Shown here: piece by piece, positions 42,617-50,744 of the stretch
Numbering within the stretch: the first letter of the stretch is position 1
How the letters are laid out: each line of letters starts with the position of its first letter
Source: Butyrivibrio sp.
Lineage (GTDB): Bacteria; Bacillota; Clostridia; Lachnospirales; Lachnospiraceae
Direction: 5' to 3'
DNA: 64,000 bases
Assembly (NCBI GenBank): GCA_017413105.1
Contig: JAFPVA010000220.1
Coordinates: forward strand, 28,584 to 92,583
Notes under the pieces: generated by a model
Databases searched by the model: none
Told to the model about the DNA's origin: nothing
The model's input: the letters and a program-made list of their open reading frames with translations, nothing else
Made by a program: the position numbers and the translations under genes

Positions 42617-45600
42617 TCAAAAACTCTTATTTATATACTCGCAAATCCTTCCCGCAATCTTATAGTACACATTCTTCGTATAGTGATTTACACTGTCCCT
42701 GAAATCCGCCTGAGAACTAATGAAATCTGTGATGTTTATGGTCTTTATCCTCTCATGATCCGCTGCAAATTCTTCTATGACAGGATTAAGCTCCTTATAT
42801 ACTTCACATCTTCCTGCAAACTCGTCATCCTGTCCCTCATAGTCCACCTCACTTCCGAGGATCAGGATTATAAGCGGCTTGCCCTTAACATGGTCATAAA
42901 TAAAATCAAGATTTCTAAGAAGCTCATCAAGAGGTGTTATACCCACAAACTCCCAGTCTTTCCTGAAGTTTTCGATTATCGCCTTCGTGAACTTGAAGTC
43001 ATGTCCCTGGAGCTGTCCACTGATATAACCGTCTTCATTGTCAGGATCCGTCAATGGATGTTCTGCTTCTGAAAAAGAGATATAGCCCCCGGTATTCTTA
43101 TTCCTGTATAGTCCTCCGGCCATATCCTGCAGGAGGCTGAAACATATCACGTGATATTCCTCAGAGAACAGTTTTGTTTTAAAATCCCCCTCGGTAATAA
43201 ACGGAACATCCTTGATCATGGCCTTTATCTCATCCTCAGACATATGGGCACTTTCCCAAATATGCATGGAATGGTTCTGCCCGGTGGTGACAAAGCCCAG
43301 ATCGTTTATATAATTAAACTCCGTTGTTATGTTTCCGCCGCCAAGATAAGGCGCTATCTGATCCAGGTCACAGGGGCCCTTCAGGAGCACCCGTACTCTG
43401 TTATCCCGGATGGCATCCTTATAGACAACTTCTTCGTCACTCTCCCTGATCCAGGGAACTTCCTTTGAATTCTCTAGTTTTATGGAAACCTTTTCTTTCA
43501 CCTCAAATGCAGGATTTCCAAGCTTATTGTAGATATACTGCTCAATTCCCATTCCCAGTACTCTGCAGGAAAAGAGAAAATGCTCCATCTTCTTTTCTCT
43601 GGTGTTATAGCAGTAAAAGCCAATTATTCCATAATCACCGTACTTATCTCTTGCTGTGACATATCCGCTGTCATTCCAGTCATTGGTAATAAGTCTTGTC
43701 AGAATCTCCTTGTTATCCCTGTTCTTGGTGTAATTAAGCTGATTGCTCCTCATGACCAGTTCATGGATTCTGTCCAGATTCTCAAGGCAGTTCTTGTTTA
43801 TGGTGATCCTTATATCACTGTCATATAAAAACTGCTCTTCTGAGGCACTGCTCTTTTTTGCGATATTCTTTTCCTCTAAAACCCTGTAATGCGCAAGACG
43901 CTTATGATCTTTGTCTCCGGCAGGAGTCTTTGCAAAGTAGGTCGACAGGTAAGGGATAATATCGGGAGTTGCAGTCATTATGCCATTACAATATACCTTT
44001 GCCTGCTCCAGGTTTCTTACATTATCATCGATAAAAAGAACATTCTCAGGCCGGAGCTTCATAGCTTCAATCTTTCCTGCCATCTGTGTGCCCTTTTCAT
44101 CCCAGTTGATGTTATTAAACACGAAGAGATCAGCAATTCCTGCTCTTTCAAGTTCCTCCATTACCGCGTCTTCATCATTTTTGGAGGAAATGCTGTTGGC
44201 AACTCCGTGATCAGTGATGCTCTTTATCAGATCCGCATTCGAGATGGGAAGAATAACCTCTCCCTCACTAAGGATTCCCTGCCAAAAGGTATCGTCCATA
44301 TCCCAGATTATCAGCTTTATATCTTCGTATGGGAAATCCTCATAGTCATCATTTTTTATGATCACCGTAGCATTTGGCAAAAGAAATCCCGAAAGAAGAC
44401 CGGTCATTGCCTCATCCATGGCTGCCAGAGCCTTTTTCTCAATTATGAGGATGCTGAATATGGGATCATTTATAAACTCCATAAACTCATCCAGCCCCGG
44501 GAATACCCTCTCTGTTACCCTGGCGATATTGTAGATCTTCCTGTTTGTCTCGATACCGACACACTCACTGTTTGGGAAAAGACTCTTTATGGCCTTCATC
44601 TCTGAGCCAAGACCACAGCCATAGTGAAGAACACTGAATCTCGATTCCTTGCTGAAAGGAATCTGGGATATGACAGTCCCGCTGGCATAGGCATACTTCA
44701 TAATGTCAAAGCCATACTTTTCCTTGAAAAGCGCATAGTTCTTCTGGACGATGCTGTTGTAATCAGTCTTGATAAAGCTTTCTGAGCCCGCATGATAGAT
44801 GAAGCTGTTTCTTACAACCTTCAGTCTGTAACCCTTCTTAAGTATTTCCATGGACAGAGCGTCATCTTCAAAGTATCCCGGAACAAAGTCCTCATCAAAG
44901 CCTCCAACTTCATCCCAGACTTTCCTCTTTATGAGCATGGCAAAGCCGGATAACCTTACCCTTTCCAGCAAAGCATCCTTCATAGGTACGTTGACCTTCT
45001 CACCATATGCTATATATTCATCCACACTGTCAAACTCAACGTCAATGCGCTGTTTGTTACCGGCGTAATTGGAAACGCTTCCCACCGCACCTATATCCTC
45101 AGCAGAATAAAGGGCCTGCTTCAAAAAGTGAAGTGCGTCAAATACAAGTCTTGTGTCGTTATTTAAAAGAAATACATCGTAGTCCTCATACTCAGTTCCC
45201 ACAGTGGCTTTCACTGCCTGATTGCAGGCCGGTCCAAAGCCCACGTTTTCTGTATTTTTGATGAGAATAATGTCTTCCTGCTGTTCAAGCCACTGGGTAA
45301 CCCCATCGGTGGAGGCATTATCCACCACAACGATCTTATAGGTATCCGGAGCCAATACTTTCCTGATACTCCTTAAGTTTTCCTGCATGAAGAAGGAACC
45401 ATTGTAGGAAACCACCACAATAAGAGTTTTGGCTTCCCTTTCATTACCGGAATGGTAGCCCCCTTCCTTGACATTGGCTTTTCCTATCTCAATATCATCA
45501 GCCCAGACTTCCTTGTAACCGTCTGTATACTCCATCTGCGCTGCCTGCAGCAGTCTTTTTGCAGATATCTTCTCCTGATACTCGGGATTATCAAAAAAGT

Positions 45601-46453
45601 GTTTGTTTACCTCAAGGGGCTCCTGGCCCTTTTCAAAGGATATAGCATTAAAATCTTTTCCAAGCCAGGTAAAATCCCTGTCACAAATGGTATCTATTCC
45701 AAAAAAGCTTCCCCCAAGCCTGAAGGAATGCCAGTCCCTGAGCTTATATACACTTGGGTACCGCAGGGCCACATAGGTGCCATAGGTCTCAAACTCACTA
45801 AAAGACGAATCGTATATCTTTTCAGGTTCAATGCTGTTTATTATCTTTTCCCAGAATTTCTCCCCTTCATAGCTGTCATTTTTCTCAATATCAGCTATAA
45901 GGCTCTCCATGATATCCCTGCGGATAAGCATATGCTCTGAGATAAAAGACCTTTCAATGACCTTTTTGAACCCCGGAAGGATCTTGCCGAGAGTATCAAA
46001 GTACTCAGGATGATACTCATGCTTAAGATCAAGATACGGCTGCCCCGTCTCCTTACTGAACATCTCTATCTTTCTGCAGGGTATGGTGTCCCCGTCCCAA
46101 ACCATGTAATAGGTATCAGGACACATGGCAGAATACTGCATTTTAAGAAACTGCTGATAGTACCAGCCGGTTATACCTCTTGGCAGTTCCTGCCCCTTTA
46201 AAAGAGGCTCCAGCCTTTTTGCCATGCAGGCGTGAACTTCTGCAAAGGGAATGATGTCATTTTCATCCACCCATTTTACTTTATCTCCGATAGCTGCATC
46301 ACCTAAGGCTATTTCTCCTACTTCCTTTGAGCCAATAAAGCAGATCTGTCCATATGGGAACTGATCCACAAGTCTTGGATATAGCCGCATCAGCCTATTA
46401 CAGTCTGATGGAGTAACTACTATAAGTGCGTCAAAATGCATTCTCTCATCCAT
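42617..46453 (-). CDS. Giant fusion: DUF6492-like transferase, GT2, Rossmann, FkbH-type HAD, GNAT-like, SGNH-like
   Basis: 1278 residues. Residues ~5-320 resemble the protein at 48693 (GITGWYYQQFLKMQYSAMCP, YYMVWDGDTIPCRKI, EHMLIRRDIM, FSEFETYGTYVALRYPS), a DUF6492-type GT-A. Residues ~340-590 are GT2 (LIVVVSYNGSFFMQENLRSI, VVDNASTDG, LLNNDTRL). A Rossmann block follows (VLHYGCGLGSEMKAIKSLFP). Residues ~710-825 are an FkbH-type HAD domain with intact acids (IIWDMDDTFWQGILSEGEV, LFIDDNVRN). Residues ~870-985 form the GNAT-like half (ELVMRSNQLNYTKNR, YVTARDKYGDYGIIGFYCY). Residues ~1015-1278 are SGNH-like (LLKGPCDLDQIAPYL and DSVNHYTKNVYYKIA). ATG 46453 has GGAGG 7 nt upstream. It probably couples glycosylation to acylation. 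Confidence 0.85.
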   Translation of the reverse strand: MDERMHFDALIVVTPSDCNRLMRLYPRLVDQFPYGQICFIGSKEVGEIALGDAAIGDKVKWVDENDIIPFAEVHACMAKRLEPLLKGQELPRGITGWYYQQFLKMQYSAMCPDTYYMVWDGDTIPCRKIEMFSKETGQPYLDLKHEYHPEYFDTLGKILPGFKKVIERSFISEHMLIRRDIMESLIADIEKNDSYEGEKFWEKIINSIEPEKIYDSSFSEFETYGTYVALRYPSVYKLRDWHSFRLGGSFFGIDTICDRDFTWLGKDFNAISFEKGQEPLEVNKHFFDNPEYQEKISAKRLLQAAQMEYTDGYKEVWADDIEIGKANVKEGGYHSGNEREAKTLIVVVSYNGSFFMQENLRSIRKVLAPDTYKIVVVDNASTDGVTQWLEQQEDIILIKNTENVGFGPACNQAVKATVGTEYEDYDVFLLNNDTRLVFDALHFLKQALYSAEDIGAVGSVSNYAGNKQRIDVEFDSVDEYIAYGEKVNVPMKDALLERVRLSGFAMLIKRKVWDEVGGFDEDFVPGYFEDDALSMEILKKGYRLKVVRNSFIYHAGSESFIKTDYNSIVQKNYALFKEKYGFDIMKYAYASGTVISQIPFSKESRFSVLHYGCGLGSEMKAIKSLFPNSECVGIETNRKIYNIARVTERVFPGLDEFMEFINDPIFSILIIEKKALAAMDEAMTGLLSGFLLPNATVIIKNDDYEDFPYEDIKLIIWDMDDTFWQGILSEGEVILPISNADLIKSITDHGVANSISSKNDEDAVMEELERAGIADLFVFNNINWDEKGTQMAGKIEAMKLRPENVLFIDDNVRNLEQAKVYCNGIMTATPDIIPYLSTYFAKTPAGDKDHKRLAHYRVLEEKNIAKKSSASEEQFLYDSDIRITINKNCLENLDRIHELVMRSNQLNYTKNRDNKEILTRLITNDWNDSGYVTARDKYGDYGIIGFYCYNTREKKMEHFLFSCRVLGMGIEQYIYNKLGNPAFEVKEKVSIKLENSKEVPWIRESDEEVVYKDAIRDNRVRVLLKGPCDLDQIAPYLGGGNITTEFNYINDLGFVTTGQNHSMHIWESAHMSEDEIKAMIKDVPFITEGDFKTKLFSEEYHVICFSLLQDMAGGLYRNKNTGGYISFSEAEHPLTDPDNEDGYISGQLQGHDFKFTKAIIENFRKDWEFVGITPLDELLRNLDFIYDHVKGKPLIILILGSEVDYEGQDDEFAGRCEVYKELNPVIEEFAADHERIKTINITDFISSQADFRDSVNHYTKNVYYKIAGRICEYINKSF

Positions 46454-46498
46454 ATAACTTCCTCCGGAAGGGATCATCGAGGTTATTTACAACAATAA

Positions 46499-47671
46499 TT
46501 AAAGTTCTTCTGCAAAACCTGATATTTTAAAGATGGTTCTCAGTTTTTCATCATATCTGAAATCCCGTTTTACTTTCTCATAGCCTGCTGTCGCTATCTT
46601 CTTTCTCTCGTCATCGTGCTTTAAGTAGTAATCTGCTAGTTCCACCGCTTCACCGGTACTTCCAAATAGCACCACTTCCTTTTTATCCTCAAAGAATTCC
46701 TGCAGTTCCGGCTGGGCATTGGACAAGAGGAAGCCTCCGCAGCCAAGTACATCCAGGGCCCTTAAAGGAATTGCACTCTGAGCTGACCGAAGGCTACTGT
46801 TTAAGTTAATCTTAGTGGTCTTAAAAAGAGAAGGCATCTCTGTGTTATAGTAAACCGGTCCGTGAAGCTTTACACTCTTCAAAAAATCTTTTTCCGTATC
46901 CCCAATATCGTAGGTATAAAGATGTACATCAAACCGTCTTCCAAGAATTTCCAACAGTTCCAGCCGGTCCAGATAGGTAACATATTCAGCAATAGTATAA
47001 GAAACCTGCTCCTTCACAAGGCATAAGTCACTTCCCGATTCCTTGTACTGCCTGTTCATCTCATCAAGTATTGGCTGGGATATCAGTTCATCCACGATCC
47101 ATCTATCCCTCGTATCCTTCTGGACTTTGATAAGCTTATCCAGATATGCTGTCAGATCCCTGCTAAGACCGTTTTCTATAAGTGCCAGCTTCGACCTGTA
47201 GAGCTTCCCCATAAAGGAAATGTCCCCCTCAAATCTGCTATCTCTTTTAAATGCATCATATTTGTCTGTATTTACTCCCAGTGGCATATGCCAGAACCTG
47301 TCATAGCCAAGCTTCTTGTATTTTTCTAGCTCAATTTTGTCAAAATGGAAAATGAAATTAGTCTCATAACCCATCTGTTTGCAGGGAAGTACATTCATGG
47401 GCGCATCATAGGGCCAGGAAATATAACGAAGTCTCTGCTCATGACAAACCTGCGCTATTACAGGATAAAAATCCGTTGAAAAAACGCAGTTGTAGCTATC
47501 ATTTGCCAGTTCCTCTTCAAGCTTTTCTCTGAACTCCTCATTGGTATATACGTCTTTTCCCTTAAAATCGTAATAGAGCTCTTTTAAAGCTGACTTTCCA
47601 AAGAGAATGCCCAGATAATGCATAACATCCTCATTAACGTAGGATGCGGAATTTACCATCAAAAGCCTCAT
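46499..47671 (-). CDS. CgeB-like glycosyltransferase
   Basis: 390 residues. Landmarks: VFSTDFYPVIAQVCHEQRLR, YISWPYDAPMNVLPCKQMGY, INLNSSLRSAQSAIPLRALD, VLGCGGFLLSNAQPELQEFF, YYLKHDDERKKIATAGYEKV. It lies 45 bp upstream of the giant fusion gene on the same strand and 14 bp after the acetyltransferase gene, so the three are likely one transcript. Confidence 0.88.
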   Translation of the reverse strand: MRLLMVNSASYVNEDVMHYLGILFGKSALKELYYDFKGKDVYTNEEFREKLEEELANDSYNCVFSTDFYPVIAQVCHEQRLRYISWPYDAPMNVLPCKQMGYETNFIFHFDKIELEKYKKLGYDRFWHMPLGVNTDKYDAFKRDSRFEGDISFMGKLYRSKLALIENGLSRDLTAYLDKLIKVQKDTRDRWIVDELISQPILDEMNRQYKESGSDLCLVKEQVSYTIAEYVTYLDRLELLEILGRRFDVHLYTYDIGDTEKDFLKSVKLHGPVYYNTEMPSLFKTTKINLNSSLRSAQSAIPLRALDVLGCGGFLLSNAQPELQEFFEDKKEVVLFGSTGEAVELADYYLKHDDERKKIATAGYEKVKRDFRYDEKLRTIFKISGFAEEL

Positions 47672-47685
47672 TTCCCGGTGTCCTT

Positions 47686-48597
47686 TCAGCGCTTAACATT
47701 TTTCAAATAGTAATCATAGAGATCATCAAAGCTGTCACTCTGTAATAATCTCCATACATTGTAAATATCTGAATATTCCCAGTCCCACCACTTCATCTCA
47801 AGGAACTTTTCAACTTTATCCTCCGGAAATCTTGGTTTTATCACGGTGCCAGGATTTCCGACTACTATACTGTATGGTGGAACAGATTTTGCCAAAACAG
47901 TCTCGGCTCCAATAATACAGCCATCACCTATTGTTACACCCGATAATATTGTTACTTTGCTTCCAGTCCACACATCATTGCCAATTATAATGTCACCCTT
48001 GGAAAAGGCGGTGCTTTGATCGGTTTTAAACTCCTTGATGCCGCACACATCAAAAGGATACGTGGTATTCCATGTCCCATGATGCTCTTCAGCCAACATA
48101 TAAACATTATCCGGACCAATAGAAGAAAACTTACCTATATACACCTTTGTTCTTTCATTTGCTTTAGGCTCATCAAGAATTCTTAATCTTGTAAAATACG
48201 AAAAATCACCAACATCCGCCAAATGTAGCTGTTCCCTTGGATACATGATCTCGACCATATGCTTTAGCCAGATCATTTTCCCTTTTCCATTTAAAAGATC
48301 ACCTGTTCCTCCAAATGCGCCATAAAACTGTATGGTGTCATCATTTCCCAGAACCAAATTCACAAGCTTTTTTATATTTTTTTCTGAAGCAGAAAGAATG
48401 ATCACAGCATCAATGACCGGCATACTATATACAGTGTCCATTGAAACAAGTTCGAAGCCAAAGCATTCTTTTTCAGGTGCAGTATCTATTCCGTAAACTT
48501 TTATTATATCAAGTTCTGGAACAGAATAATCTATTATGTCCAAAAATAGCTGCTTGAATTGCTTTTCCAGAAATACAACACATTTCCTAACAACCAT
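47686..48597 (-). CDS. Hexapeptide acyltransferase (CatB/XAT-like) with nucleotide-binding N-terminus
   Basis: 303 residues. The N-terminal ~110 look like a Rossmann-type domain (AVIILSASEKNIKKLVNLVL). The C-terminal part is a left-handed beta-helix acyltransferase: VYIGKFSSIGPDNVYMLAEE with the catalytic His in AEEHHGTWN, then DIIIGNDVWTGSKVTILSGV, TIGDGCIIGAETVLAKSVPP and YSIVVGNPG. Such enzymes O- or N-acetylate sugars using acetyl-CoA, which would give acetylated residues on the island's glycan. It appears to be the first gene of the leftward run through 42617. Confidence 0.88.
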   Translation of the reverse strand: MVVRKCVVFLEKQFKQLFLDIIDYSVPELDIIKVYGIDTAPEKECFGFELVSMDTVYSMPVIDAVIILSASEKNIKKLVNLVLGNDDTIQFYGAFGGTGDLLNGKGKMIWLKHMVEIMYPREQLHLADVGDFSYFTRLRILDEPKANERTKVYIGKFSSIGPDNVYMLAEEHHGTWNTTYPFDVCGIKEFKTDQSTAFSKGDIIIGNDVWTGSKVTILSGVTIGDGCIIGAETVLAKSVPPYSIVVGNPGTVIKPRFPEDKVEKFLEMKWWDWEYSDIYNVWRLLQSDSFDDLYDYYLKNVKR

Positions 48598-48692
48598 AAA
48601 CCACCTCTGTAAATAATTATATTTGCCCCAAGACGCCTTTGTAGACTATAATATGTTTAAATAGTATCGTATTTAAGTATAGGAGGTTGGAG

Positions 48693-49664
48693 ATGAACAG
48701 TTCTTTTCCCTGCGTGATTCCCACCATTACCAAAGATTTTCTTCGTATGCAGATGAACTATAAAAGACTTTTTGATCACCTGCAGATTTCCGAGATGGTA
48801 TTTGTGGGACCTCCCGATCTGGAAGTTAATGTCAAAAAAGCCCAAAATGATGGCCTTTTCGATGATTATCCAGTCAAATACGTCAATGAAAACTCTCTGA
48901 TTAACATAGAAAGCGTACGTCCTGTATTTAACAGTCTCATTTCTCCTGAAAATAATCTCAAACCTACTGCTGTTAACTGGTACTATCAGCAGTTTCTCAA
49001 GCTTGCTTACTCACTGGTATGTGACTGCGAATACTATCTCTGTTGGGATTCAGACACCCTTCCCCTCAGGAAAGTCGATATGTTCAGCCCCGAGGGTAAA
49101 CCTTACCTGGATATCAAGCCTGAGTTTAACAACACCTACTTTATTACCATTGAAAACCTCTTTGGTTTCTCAAAGATTATTGAAAAATCCTTTGTGGCCG
49201 AGCATATGCTGTTTAATACGGCTCTGATGAAGGAAATGATAGGCGAAATAGAAAATACAAGCTTCGAAGGAACTAAATTCTATGAAAAAATCCTTCATGC
49301 CGTAGGGTCGCAGAACCTTAATCAGGGCTTTTCTGAATTTGAAACCTATGGATCCTGGGTAGGAATGCGCCATTCCTCTGCCTACAAACTAAGGGACTGG
49401 CGATCCTTCAGGAACACAAATTTCTTTGTTGATATCAGCGAAGTTACTCAGGCAGATCTGGACTGGCTGTCCATCGACTATGATGCTGCCACTTTTGAAA
49501 AATATCAGGAGACCAATGCGGAACTGACCGAGCTGTTCAGAAATCCCAGATACAGGGAAAAGCTTACTCCAAGACAGTTCTACACTTCCGTTCTTGAAAG
49601 TGGGATCTTCGGCGAATATACCAATGGTTCTATTGCCGGGGATGACTTTACCGCGCCGGCTTAA
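48693..49664 (+). CDS. DUF6492-like GT-A glycosyltransferase
   Basis: 323 residues. It matches the N-terminal third of the giant fusion at 42617: NWYYQQFLKLAYSLVCDCEY, YLCWDSDTLPLRKVDMF with a DSD nucleotide-binding motif, PYLDIKPEFNNTYFITIENL, EHMLFNTALMKEMIGEIE, GFSEFETYGSWVGMRHSSAY, KLRDWRSFRNTNFFVDI. ATG 48693 has AGGAGG 6 nt upstream; a TTG six bases earlier is rejected. It is divergent from the acetyltransferase gene. This is the free-standing form of a domain that is fused elsewhere in the island. Confidence 0.82.
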   Translation: MNSSFPCVIPTITKDFLRMQMNYKRLFDHLQISEMVFVGPPDLEVNVKKAQNDGLFDDYPVKYVNENSLINIESVRPVFNSLISPENNLKPTAVNWYYQQFLKLAYSLVCDCEYYLCWDSDTLPLRKVDMFSPEGKPYLDIKPEFNNTYFITIENLFGFSKIIEKSFVAEHMLFNTALMKEMIGEIENTSFEGTKFYEKILHAVGSQNLNQGFSEFETYGSWVGMRHSSAYKLRDWRSFRNTNFFVDISEVTQADLDWLSIDYDAATFEKYQETNAELTELFRNPRYREKLTPRQFYTSVLESGIFGEYTNGSIAGDDFTAPA

Positions 49665-49706
49665 AAGCCTTTTCCATATATCTGATAGCATAAACGCATT
49701 TTACTT

Positions 49707-50744
49707 TCAGTATATTCGCTCTATGACCTGGGTCTGATAGACAGGATCGGTTATATCCTCTATCTGCCGTCTCTCTCCAATTTCATCCCAACTGCAATAT
49801 TTGAAGGGGATGGAGACATCCTGTAAAAGAGAAAGGTTCCTTATATACTTCTCGTAATACAGATCAATGTGCCCAATATCAACTGACCAGTAACCTTCCT
49901 TGAAAAGATCGTAGGAAAGGGCTGTTGCCGTAGGGCCAAGGGCCAGAAGAATCAATTTATCCTTAGGCTGCTTAAGTACGGCATCCATGATGTCATCATA
50001 TCTGTCTATGGCATTTTCTGATGGACAAAGAATACGCTCAATGCTCTTACAATTATCAAAGAGATCATTTCCAACTCCCATACCGGTGTGCTGTCCCTCT
50101 ATGAAAATACACTCCTTCTGATCCCAGATTTTTCTAAGGCCCCTAAGGGACTCTTCAGAATTCACCTCATTCATAAGTGCATGTCCATAGGTCTTTTCAG
50201 GGTCCAGCATCTTAGCATGTTGTTTTCTGACCTCAGGACGCATGTACGCCCTTACACCATCGGCATCGGCCTCATCCATGTGTTCAAGATTCCCATAGAG
50301 ATTCCTGTTGATGCAGACAAGAAACCCCTCATCAGAAGCATTAAGTACCTTTTCCAGTTTTTCTGCAAGTTCGGGTGAAGCTGACTGAAAATTCCATCTT
50401 CCGATACCTGCGATTATCCCAAATTCCCCATCTCCGAATCTGGAAATGCTCTTTTTTTCGTCTGCCACAATGCTTCTGGTTTCGCTCTCCGAAAGAACCT
50501 TTGGGATAAATACAGGGGATTTATACTTTTCGTCCCTCATCTCATAGGGCATGCTCTCAATTCTTATCCTGTTGATGAAGGCATTATCCTGAAGCTTCCG
50601 GATATTTTCATTCTGTTTTTCGAAATTGGACAGCATCTGCTGCAGGACCTTTGTAATCTCACCCTGCCATGCCCTGAAAGCATTGTTTTCTTCTTCCAGT
50701 CTTCTGATCTTCTCAATAAGTTCCGCTTCCTGTTCGTATGGCAT
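49707..50744 (-). CDS. GT-D fold glycosyltransferase (DUF1792-like) with N-terminal coiled coil
   Basis: 345 residues, a close paralogue of the protein at 33735: coiled coil (ELIEKIRRLEEENNAFRAWQ), then RIESMPYEMRDEKYKSPVFI, ISRFGDGEFGIIAGIGRWNF, FLVCINRNLYGNLEHMDEAD, FIEGQHTGMGVGNDLFDNCK, LILLALGPTATALSYDLFKE, YWSVDIGHIDLYYEKYI. The ATG has AAGGAG 6 nt upstream. It overlaps the 3' end of the GT4-GT2 gene by 32 bp, so the two are probably coupled. Confidence 0.87.
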   Translation of the reverse strand: MPYEQEAELIEKIRRLEEENNAFRAWQGEITKVLQQMLSNFEKQNENIRKLQDNAFINRIRIESMPYEMRDEKYKSPVFIPKVLSESETRSIVADEKKSISRFGDGEFGIIAGIGRWNFQSASPELAEKLEKVLNASDEGFLVCINRNLYGNLEHMDEADADGVRAYMRPEVRKQHAKMLDPEKTYGHALMNEVNSEESLRGLRKIWDQKECIFIEGQHTGMGVGNDLFDNCKSIERILCPSENAIDRYDDIMDAVLKQPKDKLILLALGPTATALSYDLFKEGYWSVDIGHIDLYYEKYIRNLSLLQDVSIPFKYCSWDEIGERRQIEDITDPVYQTQVIERIY

